From Volvox africanus (lineage: Eukaryota > Chlorophyta > Chlorophyceae > Chlamydomonadales > Volvocaceae): DNA of 64,000 nt. This document shows positions 44,465 to 55,600 of the stretch, one piece after another. The number at the start of each line of letters is the position of its first letter. The stretch's first letter is position 1. The notes beneath the pieces are model-generated. The model was not told the DNA's origin. It ran no database searches and saw only the letters and a list, made by a program, of their open reading frames with translations. The stretch spans positions 4,675,001 to 4,739,000 of the forward strand of contig BSDZ01000011.1 in the NCBI GenBank assembly GCA_030268105.1. The letters run 5' to 3'. The position numbers and the translations under genes were made by a program.

Positions 44465-46203
44465 TTATCCTGCTCGGGTGTACGATAAGCCGTGCGGTGG
44501 CAGAGGTCCTAAGTCGTACTGCTTGCTTGTAAATAGGAATATGCGCGAAAGACGGCGAGGGAGGACAGTGAAAATCCCCCACCGCCCGTGTATGGGTTTT
44601 ATTAGCTGCCCGTACGACCAAAACCCATTCCTTTCTTCCCCTGCCCACCCCCCTGGCATATAAACAAAGAACGCTTACGAAAATCAGTACACATTGGGAA
44701 GCCGCTCCGGTGGTTCAGTTCATTTGAGTTGGCTTTCTTGACGGCCTTTTCCCATCCCATTTTCGAGGGAGGGAAGGCACATACACATACACACACACGC
44801 TTACCCCCCGTTTGAAGCCGCTGCCCTTCCGGTTCGCCCGAGACATGCTTGGCAAAGACTCCAGGCTATCTCGCGAGGAGTACAGATCCGTACGGGAGAT
44901 TCTACGCACGCGTATGTGTGTTTTGTACGTGATAGTGGTGGGTAATGTTTGGAATTAATGCATGGAGGCGATAAGACGAGCGCGGCTACGATGACGGGGA
45001 GGATACGACAATTTATGTGAGGCAAATGGATGTGAGAGGCTCCCTCCTGTCGTCCCTTCCTTTCCCTGAAACCCCCTGCCTTCTATTGCCATCACGCGTT
45101 TTGTCCCCTTCCCCACTTTCCTTTCCCATTCCATCTCTAGGGCTGTCGTGACCTTCTGGTCCCTCACTAGATCTGCCGTACTGCTGTAACCTCTCCCATC
45201 CGTCCTCGCCTTCCATATCGACCTGCGGGATGGGCTCTCCAGCTCCGACCCTTGGTCCGATGCGGTGGGAGTGACGGCACTTCTCTGCTCGGGACTCTGC
45301 CGCTCCGGATTGGACAGCTGCTGGCGGGGAGGCCGCACGGTGGGCGACGCGGTGTCGGCCGTCATGTCGGCTACCAGGCCGTACCTGCAAACCGATTTGG
45401 GTCAGTTAGGGAAGATCGGAATGCGTCGATTGATCAGGGTTCCATTGGGTTGATCTGGGTCAGCCTGTGTTGACCAAAGCTGATCTGGGTCAAAATCGAT
45501 TTGGGTTTTACGTTCTAATCAGAACTGGTTCAAGTGGGGGGTGGGTGTAGCACGAGTACGCCACAGTAAGCGTTTTGCTGCCGTTTAAGTTATTTGGCTG
45601 AGTACGTCGTTTATGTTATGTCGGACGAAGTTCCACGTGTATCATACTGGCCCCTGGCCACGTTCGTGACCAGATCGGTCGTGCGACACCACCGATAGCA
45701 TCGTACAAGCACGACGTAAGGCTCAAACCCCCGGTTCACCCATAAGAATCCCCCGCGGGGACCCCAGTCGTGCGGCATCTGATCGCGCGATACACACGTA
45801 CTTCCGCGTGGTGCAAATTTATTTCACCCCACCTCGTCATGTCGGCGTTTATCTCAGGACTCGCGGTTCGGATGGGTGGGGGTGTGCCCAGAGGTTGCAC
45901 TTGAGATTGAGATTGAGGCAGTGAGCGAGTGGGGCTAGCTAAGCCGTTGTCGGGTTCTCCAGTGCCGCTGTGCCGGACATTCCGACCCTTCAAAGGGCTA
46001 GCCTGCTTCATTTGCCGCCGCTCCATCCTCGCCCCCCGCTGCTCAGCAACTGTTTGTTCATCCATGCGAAGAGATGGAGGGGAGGACGAGGGGGCGCGCT
46101 GGAGGCCCTGGGCTGGAACCGGATTCGATAGCTCAGATGGCTGGAACCTGGGGCCCGGGAGCATGGTGGCCAGGTCCGGAGCCAGCCTCTGCGGGGATGT
46201 CAT
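44465..46203 (-). CDS. Ser/Pro/Gln-rich protein, possibly the N-terminus of the B9D2-like gene
   Basis: Exons on the minus strand: 46203-45833 (starts MTSPQRLAPDLATMLPGPRF), 45384-45223, 44901-44805, 44745-44679 and, in the stand-alone model, 44508-44465. The protein is low-complexity, rich in Ser, Pro, Gln and Arg, with short motifs SPSRRISRTDLYSSRDSLES and FPMCTDF; no domain is recognised. The donor at 45222 (gtcgat) is weak. No TGTAA was found between the stand-alone stop and the ATG of the B9D2-like gene only 62 bp away on the same strand. An alternative acceptor before 44429 would continue in frame straight into MHVVGEIIG, making one 692-aa protein. Both models keep the frame. Confidence 0.55.
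45396..45510. repeat. GATCTGGGTCA short repeats, second cluster
   Basis: Imperfect repeats of TTGATCTGGGTCAG and CGATTTGGGTT, related to the cluster at 27950-28040. Located in an intron of the Ser/Pro-rich gene. Confidence 0.5.
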
Positions 46204-46671
46204 GATTTATATTGTTGTTCAGGTAGCTTTCTGACTTGCTGAATGGAGAGCTGTAAGGACTAGGGCCAGCATGAGTCTAAAGATAACTAGGGTCGCTGCA
46301 ATTGCGACATGAATAAATTAATAATTGAATAAAGATTTCATCGTAATATATAACACATGAATGTTTATATAAGCTTTGCTAACATAGCACAACAAGGGTA
46401 TGGACAGTTGATTCACCAAAACTTTGGCAGTCAACATTTGTCCTAAAAGCGACTCCAATTGAATTGCACCATGGTGGTTTCGTATTGATTCAATACTCAT
46501 AAATTCCTCGCTGTCACTGCCGTTGACGACGGTCTCAGCTGTCGTTTGCTGGAGGATCGTCGTACTGACGAATGCCAGCATAAATATATTTGCGCCACAT
46601 TACATACATAGCAGTGATTACATCATCTACTATGACGATGTATTGTGGGCAATTGTCCTATTGAAACGAGG
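46204..46671. other. divergent promoter region
   Basis: About 470 bp between the head-to-head Ser/Pro-rich gene and the CEBPZ gene. It is locally AT-rich; no specific element is identified. Confidence 0.5.
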
Positions 46672-49600
46672 ATGGCCTCCGAGGAGGCGCCTGCCGGCAA
46701 GAAGTCCGGAAAGGCACAGGGAAAGAAAAATAATGATATTGCACTCATACATGATGTTAAGGCGTTTGCGTCTCAATTGGGCTTGGTTTCGGGAGGTGGC
46801 GGCGACGAAGCCTTCAGCGACTTTGCGCCCAGCAGGGCGAAGCTGAAGATTGCGCCTGGAAGCAAGCCTAATAAACGGCAACGCTTGAATGACGATGCGC
46901 CGAGAAAGGGCCAGGGCTCCAGCAAGGTATCTGCCATTGCTGCTCAGGGACGCAAGCCGCCAGCAGCAGCCAGCAAGGAAAATGACGGTCCAAAGGCAGC
47001 GGAACGCCAAGCCTTCAAGAAGAAAGACAGGGAGGCTGAAGGAACGCATCACGCCAAGAGCAAGCAGCCGAGTTCCAGACCGGCGAATGCTCATGGCGGC
47101 GTTTCGGATGGCCAAGCGGCCGTAGGAGACTCAAAGTCACGCGAGTGGAACTTTGGCGTAGGACCAAGACCAGGTGTGTCGGTACGTGACGACTTTAGAC
47201 CTAGTGCGGATTTAGAAGATTTCGCCTTGATCGAAAGGAATGCCCGTGCATGTCTCTTGATACACCCGAATCCCCGTTTTAGCCCAATCTGGGGATATCT
47301 TTCCTCCAACGATTGCTTCATCATTTCACACATGCGGAGTAGATATATCACTTCTGCATTGTTCTGCATCTTCTCCAGAATACCTTAACATTCGAGGACG
47401 CAACCTCAGTTCATCGGCGATCGGCCACTTAGACATTTATCCTCATTATAGTTTATCTCCGTCAGTGTTTCTGTTTTAGTAGTTCTGTACTCTGTCGTTT
47501 TGCAGAAATGTGTTGTCCCTATCGTCGTTTTAAAGTTCACGTTCACGTTCAACGCTGTTCCCCACAACCCACTCCATACACAAGCCCCACACCATTTCCC
47601 ACATCATACCCCACACGCCACCCAACAGCCCAAAACGTTCATTACACACCAACCCAATTCCGAACCCGCACGTCACAACTAAAACCCAATTCACACACCA
47701 AACCCCAGGTGAAGCCAAGGGCTTTCGTTCACTCCTCGGCAAATCCGACTCCAACATCTGGCATCGTGCAGCCACTGCGCTCTCGAAAACCATCTTCAGC
47801 ACGGCAGCGGCGGCAGCTGTGAAGGATGTCGATCCCGACCTCTTCGAACGCCGACGTGCAGCCGCTGAGGCCCTCATGGATGCCGAGGCCGCTGCTTTCG
47901 AGAAGGAGCTACAATATCATAATCCGGGCGACTCTAAGTGGCTTCAGCAAGTCCGACGTGCTGGTACCAGCACCGATAGGCTTGCAGCGGCGACGCTGCT
48001 CGTTCAGGTCCGGCTGGGCAGGGCTATTCTTACCTGTCCTGTCGCATAAATCTTTCTCCACGTGCTGGTTGTAGGGGAGCAGTTGCGGAATGTGTATCCT
48101 GCCACCGGCACCCCTAGCGGGCTGGTGGTAGGGCCTGTAGGATGACGGCAGCGAGATGGTGGGTTATGGGGACTGGGGTGGATTAGAGAGGGGAGAGGGC
48201 TTCTCTGCGCTCACACTCCCAGGCGGCGAGCACCTTAAACTGCCATGAGCCGTTTGGATTTAAGAGCGCAGCCAGCGACTTAACAGCGCGTCTGGACGTA
48301 TGATCTGGATTGGTGGCAACCCACATGTGCCATTATCTCCTCTCCAGGCTTCCTGTTGACATATCCCATCTTGTCCCTCGAGTGAAAGACATGCGTCTGC
48401 ATCTTGTACAGCATCATGTGGAGCATGAATCCACTGATTTATGGCTTCACATAAATCACTAGAATTTTTTATATGTATCCCATAAGTATAAATATGGGGT
48501 TGCACGTTTAGGGATCTTCTATATATGTGGATATATATGGATACTTTAGGATGTGTGTGTGTGTTTCCATGTATGCATCGGTCCTTCGTGTACAGCCCTC
48601 GACCTTAGCCACCCATTCACCGTTTCGTGCCACATGCTCAGTGGCTGTTAGCAGCCATTATCAAGCAATAAGTGTTCAAAGCCATGCAGTTCAACGCAAA
48701 GTACATATCCGCGCTACACTCCCAGGCCGCGAGTCATCGCTTGGTGGCGCTGAGCCGTCTGGATTTATCTGCGCGGCCATTGATCTGAATATGTCGAGGC
48801 CACATTGATCGCGGTAGCCGTAACTCCTAGTCGCTCACTGCTCAGCTCCAGGCCTCCACATTCCCCTTGCAGTCATCAGCATGTGAGCTTCTGTTTCTGT
48901 CCTCACAATGTGAAAACGTCCTTAAGCTTTCAATAGCTTCATGCTTGTTGCCGGGAAATGGAGGGAAGGGGGGAGGTGTCATCTGCGCTACACTCCCAGA
49001 TAGCGAGTCCCCTGCTCGGGACCCTGAGCTGTCTGGATTTATCTGCGCGGCCAGTAAAGGCTGTGTGCTTGCCGGCCATATTGATAGCAGCTGCGTTATC
49101 TTACTTGTCGCAGTCCGCTTAGCTCCAGGCCTGCACATGTCCTTGTTAACAAATACCGTACAGCCGTTTTGCAGTGCGTGGAGTCTATTCACGCGCGCAC
49201 TTAGATTTGTGTGGGTATATATATATATATATACATGTATTCTCACATCTGCACCCGTCCACTACATATCTGTCAACATTCCCATTGACGTATTCACACC
49301 TGTCGACGCATCTGTATACGTGTTCCGATGCTCATGTTGATTGTCTTGGTCATGCGTAGGAAAGTGTTGTCTCCAACATGAAGGCGCTGGACCAGCTGGT
49401 CAGTCTTGCCACGAAAAAGAGCGGCGGGAAGGAGCTGGTGCGACAAGCCTTCGAAGCATTGCAGGTGGGCTCATGGTTGCAGTGCGTGAGGGGTTGAAGG
49501 GGAAAGGCATTTGGGAGCAGTATGTGGGAATGAAGTATGTGGGCGAGTCAACAGGAAGAATATACCGGAGTGCTGGATGGAGCGCAACTTAGGGTGTTTG

Positions 49601-52600
49601 TGGGCTCATCCATTAAAGGCTGTTGTGGGCTCATCGATGATATGGTGGTGGTGATGGTGGTAATTAACGACTCCCGCCTGGTTCCGTGATTCCAATGCCG
49701 ACTGATTGCCACTCGCATGCTTAGCTGGTCATATTCTGACTGACATCTGCGCGGATATATCATTCTTCGCTTCGTTCCCCCCCTCCCGCGCGTGTGACAA
49801 GATGTGTGTTTTGATCGCACGTGGCCTCTATCGCTTCAACCTGCAGGAGCTCTTCACCAACGCTCTGCTGCCTGATAGAAAGCTCAAATTCCTGGAGCAG
49901 CAGCCACTGCAGGTGTGTGTGTGTATGTGTTTTATATCAATCAAAATGTAATGTCTGAGTGTTTAGGTCAGTTTGCGAGCCCAGCACACTGTCCCTGCAC
50001 ACACCTATCTGGTTCGGTCGCCTTCAACCATACCAGAACTTCTATGAGATGGTTTTTGCAATGTGGATTGAAATGGCTTGTTTGCCTAACTTCACAATGT
50101 GAGCTCTATTCCATGTTTCGTTGTGCATATGTATTATCCGTCTGCGTGTTGTTGATCGTGCGCCTTGCCATACCTACGCAAACACACACGTTATAATCAT
50201 TATACCTGCTTATACAGCTTAAAGCTTGTATACATGTAATTTTTTGTTTACACAAACTTGCCCACCGACAGGACCTCCCCCCTGGTCGCGACGGCGAGAA
50301 GCTGCTGCTGCTTTGGTGGACAGAGGACTGCGTGAAGCGGCGCTACGCTGAGTTCGTGACGGCACTTGAGGAGCACAGCAAAGACAGTCTGGAGTTCCTG
50401 AAGGTGCGGATCCTTATAAGATAACCTGCCACGGAAGGTGTGATTGATCAGTGTCGTTCAATTGGTATTAGTGCTGATGTATATAGTCATGGTGACACTA
50501 ACCAACTACAAATGGTGATATTACATGTACATATGTATATTCATGGAATCCTGTTTCTTTTCCATGCTCAACAAACAGGAGAAGAGCATGCGTGTGATGG
50601 CGGACTTGCTTGCCGCCAAGCCCGAGTGTGAGGCCCGGCTGCTGGCGGCGCTAGTCAACAAACTCGGTGACCCCTCCCGCCAGGTGGCCTCCAAGGCCGT
50701 CTATCTGCTCATGCAGCTGCTGTCGACACACCCAGTCATGAAGCCGGTCGTCGTGAGGGAGGTGCGTCTGTCTGCCTGTCTGAGAGAGCACATCCGTTAG
50801 TCATTATGTTCGTCCGTCTGTCTGTCTGACCTTCCCGGCATTGTCTCTAGGACCCCTTCGTCGCCCACTTGGTTGCTGTTTCGGGACGGGTTGGGGAGTA
50901 TCTTGATTCATTGATTGATTAGCAGGACCAATCTCAGGCTTCGCGGCACAATCGCTGACCCGCGTAAGTTGCCCGCGCCCACCAGCTCTGAAGAGGAGAA
51001 GAAGCGGCATTTGTCGTTTGTGTCCCTAACCCGCACCAGTGTAAGCACAGCCACATTGCCAATCCCCGCCAATTTGTGTATGCGTGTATGCGTTGCAACG
51101 TCCACTCTGCTTGCGGCCTGTGCCGGCAGTGGCAAGGAGACGCGAATAACAGTTTGTTGACTGTACGGGAATAGGCAAAGACCTTGGACGGATGCCTAAT
51201 TGCTGCCTAACCTTGTGTCGAACAATCGCAATAATTGGACAATCTTTCTACTACCGAGTATCATACGCCTTGTCATACTTGACAAAGTAGAGCCTAATAC
51301 ATTTTTCTTATATAATGTCCCGTGCATAAATTTATATTTATTGTACGTGCATCCAGTCTTGTTGTGGAGGATTTTAGGGTGGTTCTAACCGAGAAACTGC
51401 CAACTACCGCGTCACAACCTCCATACTGCCAAGTCCATCCGTGTAGCAGCGTGGCAAGGAGATGCGAATATTACCATTTTGGGTTTGCGTGGCTCAATTG
51501 CGGGTCGGCTGCATGCTCTGCTGCACTGACCCACGGGTCACGTACCCAAACAACTGCGTGCTTTATGGAGCGTATAAAGGGGCCCTTCCATGTACAGCAT
51601 TGCGTTACGGTAAAGATTCTCTGCCACGACTTGCTATGACGTCGTGTACTTGGGTCGGTATCGTGTTGACCGTCACTATACCCGCTGTGTCATCACTACC
51701 GGCACAACGAGGACGATTACAACCTTAATATCATTCGCAATCGCCACCACCACCAACCACCGCGTCACAACCTCCATACTGCCAAGTTCCCCTGTGCAGC
51801 AGCGTGGCAAGGAGATGCGAATATTACCATTTTGGGTCACGACCTCTGCGGGCTGGCACCTGCAACCTCCGTGGACCTGCTCCTGCTGTCGCGAACCCGG
51901 ACATACACACACATCAACCACATCGCATACACACATATACCCCAGGATCTCGTGCCGGCGTGTTACGCCTTCTCACGTCACGCGTAGCGTCAATCAACCC
52001 TGCTATCTTTCCCCCTCCTCTATATTTGGTACGGCAGGTGGAGCGATTCGTCTTTCGCCCTGGTCTGGCGGACAAGGCGAGGTACTACGCTGTCATATTT
52101 CTCACTCAGGTTCGGCGGGGGGGGGATGAAGTTGGGACTTGAGGGGTAGGAGTTGATTGAAATGACCTTGGTTTTTTCTCGTCGTGGTTGGCCGTGTTGT
52201 CTGCGTTTTTATTCGTCCGCATATTTTGTGCGTATGTCTGTCTCTACAATGACTTCTGTTCAGAGAGTGTGTATCGTTGTTAGTGTGATCATCCTCTTTC
52301 CTCTCGACCAACGGAAATTGTTTTTCATGTTGAATGAATAGATTATGGCTTCATGGCTTCTTCCCTCCCCCCGCAGATTCCCCTGAGCCGCCAGGCCTCC
52401 GAAGGCGGTGACGCTCTCGCCAAGAAGCTAATAAGCGTGTACTTCACCCTGTTCAAGATGGTGGTAGAGGGGACCATCGGCGCGGCAGCGCAGCTGAGGA
52501 AGCAGCAGGTCGGTGGTACGGAGGATAGTTTGCTTCATAACAGTGTTAAAGTAATAGACACATACACATGTGCTTGTATGTGTGGGAAAAACGAAAGAAG

Positions 52601-55600
52601 GAATACTGTGCCGAGAGCCGGGTGCCTTCCTGTCTACTAAATAATACCAGGTCTTATGTGTACTCGACCGCATATACACCTTGAGATGATGACGCGGGAC
52701 ACGATGCGCTTTTTGAACCACGTTGGGAATGATGAGTCAGTCCTTATCCTCGTTGAAGTCTCAACCGACCCATGGGTCGAAATGCGGATCACCACTGAAG
52801 GCTCTGACCCCGACTTGAATTGGGTTGACAGTGAAAGTTTGACAGTAGGGCTTGTGTGGCGGAGGGGGGGGCCTCTGTCTTTCATCACTCCCCTCCGTCT
52901 TCTCACGATCTGCCCTGTATTGGAAGGTGATGGTGCGTTGTTGCGCTGCCAGGAGTAACCCCAAGTATGTGCACAGTCAAGTATGCGCCGTGCACTTCAG
53001 TGCTTGCACGTGCGGCCTCCTACGGATTATAGCCATATACGACGGTTCTTAGATAATGTGTCAAAGGCAAGGTTTGCCGATGTGCTCCGCAGGAGTTGAA
53101 GTACGCGGAGGAGAAGAAGAAGTTCTGGATGGAACATCGAAACGCGCCGCAGGGGGGCCGAGGTGGCGGGGGCCGGGGGCAAGGGCGGGGAGGTCGCGGG
53201 GGAGGAGGGAAAGCGGCCAAACCCGCTCGTCCGCCGCCATCACCCAAGCTGGCCGTGGTGAGTGTGGGTGCTTTCTGTACCTTGTCGTGGCCACATGGGC
53301 CTTGTCATGGTCACCCCCACGGCGTATTTCCCCCTCATTCGGTGGTGTCCCGTTTATTTATTCGTCTTCGTCCCTCATTCCCCGCATTGATTCTCGTTCC
53401 GTCCTTGGATGGAGTCCATGCAGTTAATCTTCATCTCCATCCTCTCCCCAATCCCATGTACCAACACTTCCTCCCCCCCCCGATACCACATCAACAGTCC
53501 GAGGAGGTCGATGCTCGGCTGTTGTCGGGCCTTATCACCGGTGTAAGGCGTGCTTTTCCGTTCGTTCAACCCGATGATGTGGAGCCGTTGGTGGAGGAGT
53601 CCGCTGCTCAGTTGTTTCGGTTGGTCCACACGGCCCCCTTCACATTATCGGTCCAGGCGCTGATGCTGATGTACCAGCTCATGTCGGCCCGGGCGGCCAT
53701 CAATGACAGGTGGGATATGTATGTGTGAATATGTGTGTGTTATGTATGTATGTATGTATGTATGTATGTATGTATGTATGTATGTATGTATGTATGTATG
53801 TATGTATGTATGTATGTATGTATGTATGTATGTATGTATGTATGTATGTTTTTTGAAGATATTTATTATGGGTGTTACACTGTGGGCGACTCGCCCTTCA
53901 AAGACGAGCACCGGGGGTCCTGACCGGACCGAGCCACAGCGCAGGGGAGGAACACGTGGCTTTGTCTGTCTGTCCTGCCACGTGCTCCCCCTCTCACTAG
54001 GGCCAGCGAACCCTCAGAGGCTCTCGCCTGGCCACTTACAGAGCACTCAGGGCCACCAAGAAATCACAGAAAGGCCCAACAGAAAACGGGGGACACCTAG
54101 CTGCTCAAAGGACGGGGAAACCTCTCCTCTAACCCGGAACTGACCTGGCAAGAGCCTGACAGACACACACAGATCCCCTCAGAGGAGAAACACCAGCAGG
54201 AAAGCACACTCTTACACAGCCAAGCCGAAAGAACCCAACAAGAGGCGGAGGGGGGGGATGACAAGCCGAACTGGCGCCCCCCTAGAAAGCCTTCCGGCCC
54301 CACCCAAAGCTGGCCCTGCAGACACCTGCACTGCACAACAAGGAAAGACCTCTCTCGCTGACCCCCCCTAAAACCCTAAGGACCCGAAGCCTGGACACAG
54401 GAACCTCTAGCCACGAAACCCTCCACCCTCTCCCTTCCCCTCCTCGAGAACTAGACCGCCCTCTCCTTGTCTCTTCCTCCCTGACTCTCTCCCTCTTTCC
54501 TCCCACAGAACCTCCTCCTCAAAACTCCTGCCTTAAAGCCCCTGCTCTGTTCTTGCTGCTCCATGGCCGGTGATGTCAACCGGAACTGCACAGCGCATTT
54601 GCGTGCCAACTATGGCTAGGATGGGATGTTGTGGTCCCACTTGATCCCAGCCATAGTGAGGTATTCCCAACGCTGCAAAAGAATGCAAGCGTGCCCAAAA
54701 GTCTGCAACTGTACGGGCCCGTGCACGGTCCAGGGGCGAGGCTGCTGTTTGTGTTGGAGTGTCCATTGCTGGCTGTGTCGTAGAGAGGATTGGATGGGTG
54801 TTGGCATCTTCCTCTTCCTCTTGAGGGAACCCCCCTGAACGGTTGAAGAAGTCAGTAATAGCCCGTTGACGGGGTCCCTGCTCTGCTGTGTGGGTCTGTT
54901 GTTGCTGCTGCCGTCCGTGGGTAGAAGGCCCCTGTGGCCTGTGTTCCCTGGTTGCCGCCCGGAGACAGTGCCTGCCATATTCCATAGAAGATAAGGCTGC
55001 CAAAGCTATCACGTCCCATGAGGCCTGCTCGCAACCAGGAGGTGCTTGGACAAGCCATAGCTGTTGCCTGGTCATGCCCCCTTCAATGGTGGCTGATGTC
55101 GGCAATGGCAGATGTCTGCCAATTTGCTCACGCACCGTCTTGGCTATAGGGCACTCCCAGAAGTGGTGCAGGCGTGGGGAGCAAGGTTGATCAGTATCAG
55201 CTCCATAGCTGCCACACCCACATGGTTTGATGGGCACCCTGGAAAGATGTGTGTTGCCAGGCATGGGTATCCCATCGACCACCAAACGCCACAGCGTCTC
55301 TTTGTTTTTATTTTCCCAACGAATTGCTGTCCACAGCCTGTCTAGGGTTGTATGTGTGTGTGTATGTATGTATGAGGGGGAGGAGGGAAAGCTAGTCCTT
55401 GCTTTGTGTATGTGTATGGGTGGTATTGGGATGCGGGTTGCATATAAAGGGGGAAAAGAAGGGGTGGACATTACACAAAGTATAATATTGGAATTTAGTC
55501 GCACAATTGTATACTAAATCAATACAAAAGATTAAATCAAGGAAAAGTGGTGAACATGGTTAGCTGTAATATAGGATCGCGACCGGATTTTCTAACAGTT

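Larger units (their letters stand above)
53735..55345 (-). mobile_element. 5'-truncated non-LTR retrotransposon
   Basis: Lies in intron 10 of CEBPZ on the opposite strand. The open frame from 55345 down to the stop at 54533 encodes LDRLWTAIRWENKNKETLWR followed by a Cys/His cluster (PCGCGSYG ... QPCSPRLHHFWECPIA) typical of the zf-RVT region downstream of reverse transcriptase in LINEs, then a Gln/Thr-rich tail. The reverse transcriptase and endonuclease parts are absent, as expected of 5' truncation. A 3' UTR of about 0.65 kb leads to the ACAT tail at 53735-53848. Possible target duplication TGTATGTGTG on both sides is too low-complexity to prove. Confidence 0.8.

Noticed and set aside
53703..54143. 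Plus-strand frame of repeated YVCM residues
   Set aside because: Translation of the ATGT tetranucleotide tail of the retrotransposon fragment.
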